Source: Sorghum bicolor (Eukaryota > Streptophyta > Magnoliopsida > Poales > Poaceae). From it: 64,000 nt of DNA. Below the pieces are notes generated by a model, which worked only from the letters and a program-made list of their open reading frames with translations, was not told the DNA's origin and ran no database searches. A program made the position numbers and the translations under genes. Shown piece by piece: positions 9,133 to 19,514 of the stretch (positions are counted from its first letter, which is position 1; every line of letters begins with the position of its first letter). The DNA lies in NCBI RefSeq assembly GCF_000003195.3, contig NC_012878.2, forward strand, positions 13,261,104 through 13,325,103, given 5' to 3'.

Positions 9133-11548
9133 TGAAGGGTCGAGATGGCGGACTAGAGGGGGGGTGAATAGTCCTTTCTAAAAATTACTACGCCGGCTAA
9201 CCGAAACAAATGCGGAATTAAAACTATCGGTCTAGCCAAGACTACACCTCTCTATCTAAGTTCTCTAGCACCTTGAAAAGATCCTAAACAAGCAAGCAAG
9301 GTGCTACCTTAGCAAGAGCTCACCTAAACAATTCTAGGAGCAAGGTCATACAAACCTATGCAACTAGTACTTTGCAAACCGGAGGAGCTCCTACACAAAC
9401 TAGTGAGGCAAAGCGCACAAAGCCTAAGCTCACTAGCAAGCTCAATAACAAGGCAACCGATGCCAAATTAGAGAGCGCAAATTACTTAGCTACACAAACT
9501 AAGCAATGTGACTAACAAGGTTACACAAACCAAATTAGTCACGCAAGGGAACTACTTCTAGCTACACAAGCAAGAAGGTAACTAGAAAGCTACACAAGCT
9601 AACTAATTACAAGAGCAACTACACAAGCACAATTATATGAATGTAAGAACAAGCTTGTGTTAGGGACTTGCAAACCAACGAGAAGAACAAATGTTGACAC
9701 GATGATTTTCTCCCGAGGTTCACTTGGTTGCCACCAAGCTACGTCCCCGTTGAGACAAGCTTCAAGGTTGCCGCCGGTCCTCTTGCTAGTGGTGACCCAC
9801 AAGTCACACTCTCCCATGTGGAGTGCTTACCACAAGCTCTAGCACTTGACCCGGCCAGACCACTTGTCGCTCTTCACATCTCGCTCAACTAGAGTTGCTC
9901 TTCACGATCACCGTACCCCTCACAATCTCTTCTCCGGAGCACCGCACAATCTCCTTGCGTGCTTCGACGGAGTCACAAGCCACCAAGCCGTCTAGGAGGT
10001 GGCAACCTCCAAGAGTAACAAGCACCACCGGCTTGCAACACGAACACCTAGTGCCACTCGATGCAATCTCTCAATGCAACGCACTAGAATCACTCACTCG
10101 CTATTGATTCGCACTCTTGCAAGAACAAGTGAGTTAGAGGCTTTCCTAGCACTCCCCAAGCATGGACACTAAGTCCCAAGGGTGCTCAGCACCAGCCAAG
10201 GCCGGCCACCACTTCTATTTATAGCCCCAAGGGCTAAACTAGCCGTTGCCCCTTCACGGGGCAAAAGTCGTGAGCACCGGACGATCATAGGGAGCCACCG
10301 GACGCTCAACCCTAGCGTCCGGTGCTCAGGTGTCAGCCACGTGTCACTAGCCATTTGAAGTCGACCGTTGCCGCCAACGGCTACCACGCGCTCGCGCCTA
10401 ACACAGCACCACCGGACGCTCAACTAGTCCACACCGGACGCGTCCGGTGCACAACGGACTCGTGCGCAGAGAACTCCGCAAACTCGCAAGGTCACCGGAC
10501 GCAAGCCACCGGACGCACCTTGAGCGTCCGGTGCTCACCGGACTCATGCGCAGAGAGGGTCGCCAAACCACCCGCACACCGGACGCTGAGCACCGGACTC
10601 TCTCCGGTGCGTCCGGTGCACTCTGCTGCACCCGACAGCACACCTGACGCTAAAGGCCAGCGTCCGGTGTCTCCGCGCAGAGCGTCCGGTGAGTGTTTCC
10701 TACTGAGAAACACTCCCGCGACTTCTCCAAACTTCCCACCGGTGCAGTAGAAAATATGCACTTAATTTTCTCAAAAGCGCTGAATCCCGCCTCACAAGCT
10801 CGGCGGGAGGGAGAGAGGAACCCACACGCCTCTCAACCCTAGGAACTCCACCTCCTTTGTAAAGTGTGCCAACACCACCAAGTGTACACCACCAAGTGCA
10901 AGTGTGTTAGCATTTTCACAAACATTTTCCCAAAGGAGTTAGCCTCTCAAACTTGCCACGCCACTCGATCCTAACACGTATGCAAAGTTAGATCGCTCAA
11001 GCGGCACTAGATGACCGAGATGCAAACAAGTTTGCCCCTCTTGATAGTACGGCCATCTATCCTAAATCCGGTCATAAACTTCTCTACACACCTATGACCG
11101 GTGAAATGGAAATGCCCTAGGTTATACCTTTGCCTTGCGCTTTCCATTTCATCTCCTCCAATGTTGATGCAACACATGCACCAACCAATCACCAAATGAT
11201 AAGATCCACTTCATATCATCATGTGACCATATTGGTTCATCGATCTTGACTTCACTTGCTCTTCTCTGTTGCCTCGGTCCATCGGCACCAAGTCTTGCTC
11301 AAGCTTCACCGTCACACACGGTCCCTCGCTTCAAAGCCTCCGACTTGCCCTTCACTCTTGCAACCGGTCCATCGAGCCAAGCCTCATCTTGATCTTCTCC
11401 ACCTTGGTCACATGACTCCATGTCATGTCTCATATGCAATGAGCTCCTCCATCATCACCTGTGGACTAATCTCCTGTGTATCTCATATAAACACTATTAG
11501 TCCACCTAAGTTGTCACTCAATTACCAAAACCAAATAAGGACCTTTCA
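9133..11548 (-). mobile_element. Solo LTR (2.4 kb, family X) with perfect 5 bp target duplication
   Basis: On the - strand it starts TGAAAGGTCC (at 11548) and ends CGACCCTTCA (at 9133). It is flanked on both sides by the same pentamer CCTGC (9128-9132 and 11549-11553), the expected target duplication, with no internal retroviral genes, so it is a solo LTR left by LTR-LTR recombination. A - strand TATA (ctataaatag) lies at 10215-10224, and a dense palindromic array lies just upstream of it at 10270-10700. Related copies are at 22765-24545 and 43323-44046. The open frames inside are low-complexity products of the array, not genes. Confidence 0.85.
10270..10700. repeat. Array of palindromic caccggacgc / gcgtccggtg motifs in LTR X1
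   Basis: More than a dozen copies of the decamer caccggacgc or its complement occur in about 430 bp, several as near-perfect inverted pairs (for example caccggacgcgtccggtg near 10434). In LTR orientation the array lies upstream of the TATA at 10215, i.e. in U3. A weaker version is at 23480-23910 in the second copy. An enhancer or silencing-target role is inference. Confidence 0.75.
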
Positions 11549-11553
11549 CCTGC

Positions 11554-11840
11554 TGGACCTCCTTTGCTGCTTTGGTTACGATTGGGTCCAGTTCGATGTT
11601 GAAGGTGGGCTTCTTGTTTATTTTTGATTGCACACTTGTGAATTCATCTTTTGTAAATTGCGCTTTCTTTATTTTATTGTTTTCTTCCACTTGTCACATT
11701 ATAAATCCTGCAAAACAAAATACCATGGTACAAGTGGAACTATGTCAATAGCAAAAGCATATGTGGTTTAAAATATGTTTATTCCTCTTCTTTTTAGTCT
11801 AAGTTAGCAGTATAAAATCTTCCATAGTGACTGCCAACAC
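11554..11840. other. Remnant continuing the sequence interrupted by the solo LTR
   Basis: This stretch joins to 9132 when the solo LTR and one target duplication are removed. It is AT-rich with no coding frame. Its right end is the breakpoint where the truncated Tat copy B starts. Family not recognised. Confidence 0.35.
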
Positions 11841-12035
11841 TGAGTCTTGGTACTTTTGGGGGCTTTTCTCTTAGGAGGAGCTTGGCTGGTTGTTGACTCG
11901 GGGGCATCGGCACCAGATGATTGAGTACCTTTGGCCTTTGCCGATGCACTAGTTTGTTGTTGCAAGATTCAAAGATTTGTGAGTTAAATATAAAAGCAGG
12001 GGAATATTTCTGAAATTTATTAAAGAATGAAAATG
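11841..12035 (-). pseudogene. Tat element B, left piece: proline/lysine-rich exon of the antisense gene
   Basis: On the - strand the piece encodes QTSASAK-type sequence and KRKAPKSTK, aligning with the proline-rich exon of copy A near 5130-5231. It includes the exon's 5' splice region (gttgcaacaacaaactag) and part of the preceding intron. Homology to copy A stops near 11841, so element B is truncated here and lacks pol, gag and 5' LTR. The right end is cut by the LINE; the target site duplicate attaaagaatgaaaatg is at 12019-12035. Confidence 0.7.
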
Positions 12036-12568
12036 ACACATCGATCTGGCAATTGTCTCTTTCAAAAGATCACCGATCGATCCCGCCGCTCTCCTCGCTC
12101 CGCTCGCTGGTGATCCCGCCGCCGCCATCTGGCCGCCACCGCAGCCGGGTACCCGCGCTCCGGCAGTCGAGAGGGTTCCCTTCCGCACGTGGTCACCGGA
12201 AACATCGCGCGGAATCTCGTTCGCGCGCTGACATACTGAGGCGCGAGAAAGAGGGGGGTGGTGAGCTTTCAGCAATCAGTTCTCAGACAACGCAGAGGTG
12301 TTGAGGTAACTTTGTCTGCGTTCTTCAGAGCATCCTCTGTTTTTGTCGCTGTGATTGCGGGTGTTCGAGCTCGGCGCGTGCTAGCCGGTGTTGGACTTTG
12401 CAAGGTTGCCGGCAAGGTGTTCGACACTTTGTCTAGGTGAAAAACCAGACAAGTGTGGACTCTTTCTGGCATTAGGATAACTTTCCTGAGTCTTCTTACT
12501 TTGTCAATGGCTCTTTGGTTTGTATGTCCTTTGGTTCACTTTCGTTTTGATTGTCCTTTGGTTTCCTG

Positions 12569-15500
12569 ATGGCGAGACGAGTAGGCATTTTTGAGGGTCC
12601 GAAAGTTTGGTCAGGTACTATGAATCATTTTCATCAGAAATCCTTTCCTTCGAGACCTGTGGATGGTGATAGGAACTTTCCTACTCTGAATGATTCTAAT
12701 CGAATCAGAGATAAAACACGTGGTTATCACAACCAAAAATTTAATCCAAGGTTTCGAAATTCTTCATTTACAAGAATCACCGATGACGCTATTCGTCTGA
12801 AATCGGTCCCAATTGAGCTGTTCTGGCCTAGTAAGCACAATGACAGTGTTGGTGCTGAGTTTAGACGCAATGTTCAAGCAAAGGGAGGGCAATTGTGGAA
12901 TTCGCACTGGTTCTGTTCACCTCCTAAGGTGAGAATGGTGCCGGGTATTCTCGGTCCCCGTCCAAAAGTGGAGACACGTGGCGCTTATCAGGTGAGGGGT
13001 GAGAGTATTGAAGTGGGTCACCGCGATGTAAGAAACCACACATCTGGATGTGATAACATTACCCGAGAGGATGGGGGGCAACTCGACCTCACACCTTTCA
13101 ATTTCCAGCCACAACAAAAAACCCTAGCTAATCTGTCAAGATTCGTCGGACACCTGTGGAAGGGGGCGCCGGCGAAATCCTACGCTGCGGCGGTGAGAGT
13201 GGTTCCAGCCCCCACCGTCCGGGTCGATATGCAGAATCGGGGCGGGGGGCGGGGGAACGACTCTGGCCAGATTCGTGGTGGCTTTGGGGGTGGTTTCCCG
13301 GAGAGAGGGAGGGGGCGCATGCCTCCTCGCAACAACTCTTGGAAGCGCAAGGATGGAGGGATGCTGGAGATGAAAGAGGGGTCGAAACCCAATGCGGAAC
13401 CCCAAGGAAAGGAGGACGTTGGGCAAAATCCAGACCCAGTGAAGTCCAGATGGGAAGGCCAGATGGGGAAGCAGGAAGACACGCAGAGTTCTTGGGCTAA
13501 AGGCAACTCACCATCTGCTGGCCATCCTAGTGAAGGTAAACCTCAACAGATCCCTAGTAGTGGTATGAATGAGAGGACTGCTTGTGAAAAATGTGGCATG
13601 TACAATCATAACACTCAAGATTGTCGTCGCCAGTTTTGTGAGAGATGTGGATTTGCCAATCACAACACTTTTGACTGTAAAAAATGTCTGCCATGGCATT
13701 ATGGTCCTGAGTTATGTGCTACACAGGTTGAGGATCAGAGTTTCTTCTATATTGATGAATGCATTGATCCTAGGGTTGCTAGAGAGAAATCCAGTACAGC
13801 TGTGATATCTGTTGTAAGTGGGGATGTTAATGCTAAACTGATTGAAATGGAATTCACTAATCCGATTGGTGGTGACTCCTGGAGGTGGATAGCTAGACCA
13901 GTTGGAGAGAACAAATTTCTGTTAAGGTTTCCAACCCCAAAAATGACTCAGGAATGGAGTAGACTCAAAAGCCTTACTTTGAGGAATGATGCTCAACTCA
14001 GAATTGAGGCTTGGTCTCCAGCTGTGGGTGCCAAAGGGGTTCTGCAATCTGGTTGGTTTAGGGTGAGCAAAATACCAGCTGATCAAAGGTCCTTGATGAC
14101 TTTAGCAAAAGTGGGAGGTTTGGTTGGGAAAGTTATGGAGGTGGATGAGAACTCCAGGTATAGGTACGATTATGTCCGTATGAGGATAGCTTGCCGTGAT
14201 GTGACTAAGGTGCCAAAAACTGCTGAAGGGACGCTGGGCATGTATATCATTGATTTTGGCTTTGAGAGAGAAGTGCCAAGTGAGGGTGGTGATAAAACTC
14301 TAAGGAGTGGTATCAAGGTTGGTGAAGACCGCCCCAACAAGAAGTCTAAAGCTGATACATCTTCTGGTAGCCATCAACTTGGTGAACAAGAGGGTGAAGG
14401 TGATGTTGTGGGATCTGGATCTAAACAAACAAATAACCAAGATTATGGTAAGAATCAACCAGTCTATTGGTCTGCACCTCCCAAGATTGATTATAAAAGA
14501 AAATCTCTTGCTAAAACAATGGATGATGCTCAGAAAAATCAATGCAATACTGCTGGAGATAGTGATGGAGAGAAGGTACACATTCCTGATTCCTTTGAGG
14601 TTTCAGACTCTGACAGTGATTCATTTGGCAAAAGAATATCGAAGTTAACTGGTTTGGATCAGACTGGTCAGTCTTCTTCAGGCACTAAAGATGACCAATG
14701 TAACAAGCAAGTTTGGTTCATGCAAGCTGAATTTACAGGCAATGTGGCTCAGAAGAAGCAAGGGACAGTTGGTGATGATAATCCAACCAAGATGGATATG
14801 GAGATAGAGGTTACTGAGATTGAAAAAGAATCTATGAAGACAAGTGGAGGATCTCTATCCCCTGAGGTGTTTATCCCTGATGACAGTATTATAAATACTC
14901 AAGAGAGTATGGAAATGGATAATAATCAGCAAGCCAAGATTGATGAGTTGAATGCTGTGGATGAAGTGAAGCTTCTAGATGGGGACAGTAATGATACTAA
15001 GATGGAAGATCAGGTCATTGTGAAGAGAAGGAGTGAGAGGCTCAAGAAGGATGCACATCTGACTACCATGGAGAAGTGTGAGAAGGAAGCTCTGAAAAGA
15101 AATCTAGAAGGTAACACCCACAAAAACAATTCCTTTGTTGTTTTGTCAAATAATGATATTTCTCATGTTGCTACTGAAATGGGTATTGTGTTGGAAAATG
15201 ATGTTTTTGCTACTTGCAATTTATTGAATGATCTAGAAATTGCTAGAAATGATCTATATCTTAAACAACTCGAATTAAATGCACAGGATACTGATGTAAA
15301 AGATAAGAAATGCAGTGAGGGAAATGATGTTTCTGAGCCAATTTGGCTTGATGGAGAATCTTCTGATTCGATGGAATTTACTTTGGTAGAATCTCGAAAA
15401 AAGAAAAGACAGAACAAAAAATCTGTCATGATTTCTCTTGAAAAAGGAAGTAGTAAGCAAGACCAAGAACATCTTGGCAAGCTTACAAAAAAGGGGAGAA

Positions 15501-16024
15501 AGCTGAGTAATGCTTTCGCTACCAAAAACACAAAGTCCAAAAAAAATCTTAAAATGCAAGGACTCATTTGGAATTGTAGGGGTCTACGAAAAAAAGGGGT
15601 CGCCACCTTCATTAAAAATCTTATTGAGGAGTACAGATTCCACTTTCTTGGGATTCAGGAAACAATGATTTTGGATTGTGATGAAAAATTACTAAGGAAA
15701 TTTGATTCTGAACAAAATTATCTCTGGCTTTACAACTCTGCAAAAGGAAAGTCTGGGGGTATTCTATGTGGGGTTAAAAGAGATTTGTATGATGTGGGAT
15801 CTTTTCAGAAAGGGGAATTCATGTTACAAATGAATCTGTGGGATAAAATAAATAGAGTGAAATGGAACCTCTTGGTGGTTTATGGTTCTGCTCATGATGA
15901 TAGGAAGATGGATTTTTTGAGTGAATTGTCATCTTTTTGCTCCAAAAACAAGGAACCTATTTTGATTGGCGGTGATTTTAACATTATTAGATATAGTAGT
16001 GAGAGGAATAAACCTGGGGGGTAG
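12569..16024 (+). pseudogene. LINE ORF1-like protein and endonuclease in one continuous frame
   Basis: The first ATG is at 12569 (MARRVGIFEG); the frame is open from 12551, but only with a TTG. About 340 residues of basic/Gly-rich sequence lead to two CCHC knuckles (CEKCGMYNHNTQDC near residue 338, CERCGFANHNTFDC near 357), then a DUF4283-like region (SWRWIARPVGENKFLLRF). A long acidic/lysine-rich stretch follows, and from the ATG at 15554 (residue 996, MQGLIWNCRGL) the AP-endonuclease domain with GIQET and GGDFN strings. ORF1 and ORF2 are therefore in one frame with no stop. The frame ends at 16022-16024 because a G-run near 16015-16021 is one base off the coding frame. Confidence 0.85.
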
Positions 16025-16887
16025 GCATTCTTATTCTGACACTTTCAATACCTTGATTCACTTCTATGAACTGAGAGAAATAATCATGTCTGGGGGACTA
16101 TATACTTGATCAAATAATCAGGAAAACCCAACCCTGGAGAAACTGGATAGGATCTTAGTATCCAAGGAATGGGAAGACATTTTCCCTAATGTTATAGTTA
16201 AAAAACTTCCAAGGAAAGTATCTGATCACAATCCTCTTATTGTATCCACTACTTCTTTCAAGCCTCCAAGTGTTATTCAATTCAGATTTGAGACATCTTG
16301 GATCAGTAACCCTGATTTTTTACCGCTAGTCGAAAAAATTTGGTCTAAACCATGTAGGGCAAAATCTGCTCTGGATAAAATTCAATAAAAACTGAAACTT
16401 TTTAAACAGTTCTTCAAAGGTTGGGGCTTTAGCTTACAAGGTGAAAGGAAGAAAAAAAAGAAAAGATCAATAGTGAACTAGCTCAAATTGAGAGTATTGA
16501 GGAAGCTGGTTTGTTGAATGGTGAACAAATAGCCAGGAAAGTCTGGTTATCAACTGAATACCTTCGTTTGCTAGATGAGGAAGAATCTTATTGGCTAAGT
16601 AGATGTCATGAAAACTGGTTATTGAAAGGTGATAATAATACCAGTTACTTTCATAAGATTGCTAATGGGAGAAGAAGGAAAAACACTGTTGTTTCCTTGG
16701 AGAAGGATGGTGAAATGATTGAGGGGGATGAAAATCTTTTGAATCATGCCACAGATTATTATGCATCCCTGTTTGGTCCTGTTGAGGATCACAACATTCA
16801 TATTGATCAATCTGTTTGGGATGAAGTGGATAAAGTATCAGATGAAGATAATGAGAAGTTATGCAAACCCTTTGTGAACAAGAAATA
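16025..16887 (+). pseudogene. LINE ORF2: segment between endonuclease and RT (broken)
   Basis: Coding homology continues in shifted frames: end of the endonuclease domain (KVSDHNPLI near 16218-16245), a TGA inside the segment near 16108, a TAA near 16386, and a break around an A-run near 16450-16480. A clean frame then runs from 16511 to 16888 (ENWLLKGDNNTSYFHKIANGRRR, the usual plant LINE pre-RT block). It overlaps the RT frame at 16861, where one more single-base shift is needed. At least four lesions lie in this segment. Confidence 0.75.
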
Positions 16888-19245
16888 AAAGATGCTTTGT
16901 TTCAAATGGAGAGAAATAAAGCTGCGGGTCCAGACAAAATTCCTATTGAATTCTATCAGGCTTGTTGGGATATTGTTAAAAAGGACATCATTCAGCTGTT
17001 TGATGATTTTCATAAAGGCAGAGTTGATATAAGTAGAATTAACTATGGAGTTATAATGCTTCTGCCCAAAGTATCTGATGCGGTCAGGATTCAACAATTT
17101 AGACCTATTTGCTTGTTGAATTGTCTTTATAAACTCATAACAAAAACTTTAACTCTGAGGTTAGAAAAAGTGGCTGAAAAACTTATACATCCTAATCAAA
17201 CAGCATTCATGAAAGGGAGGAATATCATGAATGGAATAATGATACTGCATGAAATTTTACATGAGACAAAAAGGAGGAAACAATTGGGTATTGTACTCAA
17301 GTTAGATTTTGAAAAAGCATATAACAAAGTCAAATGGAACTTTTTGTTTCAATGTTTATCTGCTAGGGGTTTTTGCTCTGTGTGGTGTAACTGGATTAAA
17401 AGAGTAGTCTCGGGGGGGACTGTAAGTGTGAAATTGAATAATCTCATTGGCCCCTACATAAAAAGTCATAAAGGTGTGAGACAAGGAGATCCTCTCTCCC
17501 CCATTTTGTTTAATTTTGTTGCAGATGGTCTTTCTAGAATGATTCTTAAAGCTCAATCAAATCATCTTTTTTGTGGTTTGGGAGACCATATCATTGAGCA
17601 AGGGATTGCTGTTTTGCAGTACGCTGATGATACTATCATTTGTCTAAAACATGACCTTGTGGGAGCCAGAAATATGAAGTTACTGCTTTACATGTATGAA
17701 TTGATGGCAGGCTTAAAAATAAATTTTTCCAAGAGTGAAGTTATAACAATCAATGATGAAGATAACTGGGATAGGAAATATGCTGATATCTTTAACTGTC
17801 AGGTGGGGACTTTCCCTATTAAATATTTGGGTGTACCTGTCAGTCCCAGTAGACTTCATGTTAGTAATTGGAGTCCTTTGATTGATAAGAGCATGAAAAA
17901 ACTGGATATTTGGAAAGGTGGAAATATGTCCATTGCGGGCAGGTCCACTTTGATTAGCTCGAGTTTGAATAATGCATCAATATATCATAGGTCAATCTAT
18001 CTGTTACCAAAATCTGTTATAGGCAGGTTAGATAAGATTCGTAGAAATTTCTTTTGGCAAGGTGGGAGTACTAAACGAAAATATCATTTGATCAAATGGA
18101 CAAAGATTTGTCGAAGTAAGAAGAAGGGAGGTATCGGGATTAAGGACATCAGAAAAATGTATGTAAGTTTACTGATTAAATGGTGGTGGAAATTAGATAA
18201 TGAAGATGATGTGTGGCAAAAGATTATCAAACACAAATATCTTAAATCTAACTCAATTCTTGATGTTTCTCATAAACAATCTGATTCTGCTATTTGGGCT
18301 GATCTCCTAAAAGTTAAAGATATATACTTACAGGGAAGGAAAAAAGTGGTAAGGGATGGTAAGACTACTTTCTTCTGGAAAGATACTTGGCTATATGAGA
18401 AACCTCTTTGCATTCTATATCCTGTGTTGTTCAAATTTTGTCAGCAACAAAACATTTTGGTGGATCAGGTTAAAGATAATCATCAGAACATTTCTTTCAC
18501 TAGGTGTTTGGTAGACGATCTGCTTTCTGGATGGCAAAAAATCTTGAGTGATATGAGAAAAGTTAATTTTACTCCTGATCATGATTCAGTTGTTTGGAAA
18601 GTGGCAATTGCTGGACTTTTCAGTGTGAAATCTGTTTATAATGCTATGACATCTGATGAATCTGGTCCTTCTCATAGTAAAATTTGGAAAAGCAAAATAC
18701 CTGCTAAAATCAAGATTGTCCTTTGGCTTCTTCTTAATAATGCGATTTTAATGAAGGACAACTTAATTAAAAGAAAATGGATTGGTGATCCAACATGTTA
18801 CTTTTGTGATCAGGATGAAAGTGTCTCTCATCTTTTTTTCCATTGTAGTACAGCTAAGGCTGTTTGGGCCATTGTTGCTCATTGCATTGGTGCTAATAAC
18901 ATCCCTAATACTCTTAATCAATGCTGGACTTGGTGTGAGTGCTGGTTACCTGCTGGCAAACAATTTCATACTTTGGGCATTGCTGCCATTTGTTGGGCAA
19001 TATGGAAAACCAGAAACAAATGTTGTTTTGAAGGAAGAAAAATAAAAAATCCGGCTGAGATTATTTGTTATGCATGTGCCCTCATGACATATTGGGCAGG
19101 TCTATTCCTGGAGATGGACAAGGAGGAGCTTCAAGCTGGAGTGACTACAATGTTGCAGATCGCCACCAAGCTGATACTCAAGTCCAAGCAGGGGGATGGC
19201 ACCTTACTCCTGAAAGAGAGTCCGGACGACAGTTCTCAGGGCTGA
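16861..19245 (+). pseudogene. LINE ORF2: reverse transcriptase and zf-RVT region
   Basis: One open frame of 794 codons covering most of the non-LTR RT. Conserved blocks in order: ERNKAAGPDKIP, FRPICLLN, LKLDFEKAYNKVKW, GVRQGDPLSP, the catalytic LQYADDT near residues 253-259, and INFSKSE. The C-terminal half has the zf-RVT pattern (KIWKSKIPAKIK, then CYFCDQDESVSHLFFHC), a nucleic-acid-binding module of plant L1 elements. The enzyme would carry out target-primed reverse transcription. The frame itself is intact, but upstream lesions separate it from the endonuclease. The stop at 19243-19245 is followed by a 250 bp 3' UTR. Confidence 0.88.
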
Positions 19246-19514
19246 GGTGTTTCGGAGCTGGAAAGTTAGCTTTGTGTGTGCTACCTTTTTTGGAGTATGT
19301 AGGATGATGCTGTTGTTTTTGGCTACCTGTTAAGCTTGTGGTTTCTGGGCAAACTTTCTTAGGTTAATTCAGAAGTTGTGAGAGGCCCCGCTCTGTTCTT
19401 TCTTAACTTTCTTGCTTTTCTGCAACAGTCTTGTATGCACTGATGTATTTTCGTTGCACGTTAATGGAAATGGGGGTTACCTCCGGTTCGAAAAAAATTA
19501 AAGAATGAAAATGC

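Larger units (their letters stand above)
12036..19496 (+). mobile_element. L1-type non-LTR retrotransposon (LINE), near full length
   Basis: Flanked by a perfect 17 bp target duplication attaaagaatgaaaatg (12019-12035 and 19497-19513) and ending in a short A-run after cctccggttcg. It has a GC-rich 5' UTR, an ORF1-like region with two CCHC zinc knuckles, an apurinic endonuclease, RT with YADD, and a C-terminal CCHC zf-RVT region. It sits in an intron of the antisense gene of Tat copy B, in the opposite orientation to that gene. Frameshifts and stops between endonuclease and RT make it inactive now, although 5' and 3' ends look complete. Confidence 0.92.

Noticed and set aside
10322..10761. Overlapping proline/arginine-rich frames on both strands
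   Set aside because: They arise from the ccggacgc palindromic array of the LTR; no domain and equal openness on both strands.
9133..11548. CACTA or other DNA transposon with subterminal repeats
   Set aside because: The palindromic array suggested it, but TG...CA ends, a 5 bp duplication and a TATA box fit a solo LTR; no CACTA ends.
13136..13506. Proline-rich frames opposite LINE ORF1
   Set aside because: Mirror of the Gly/Arg-rich ORF1 region; no independent support.
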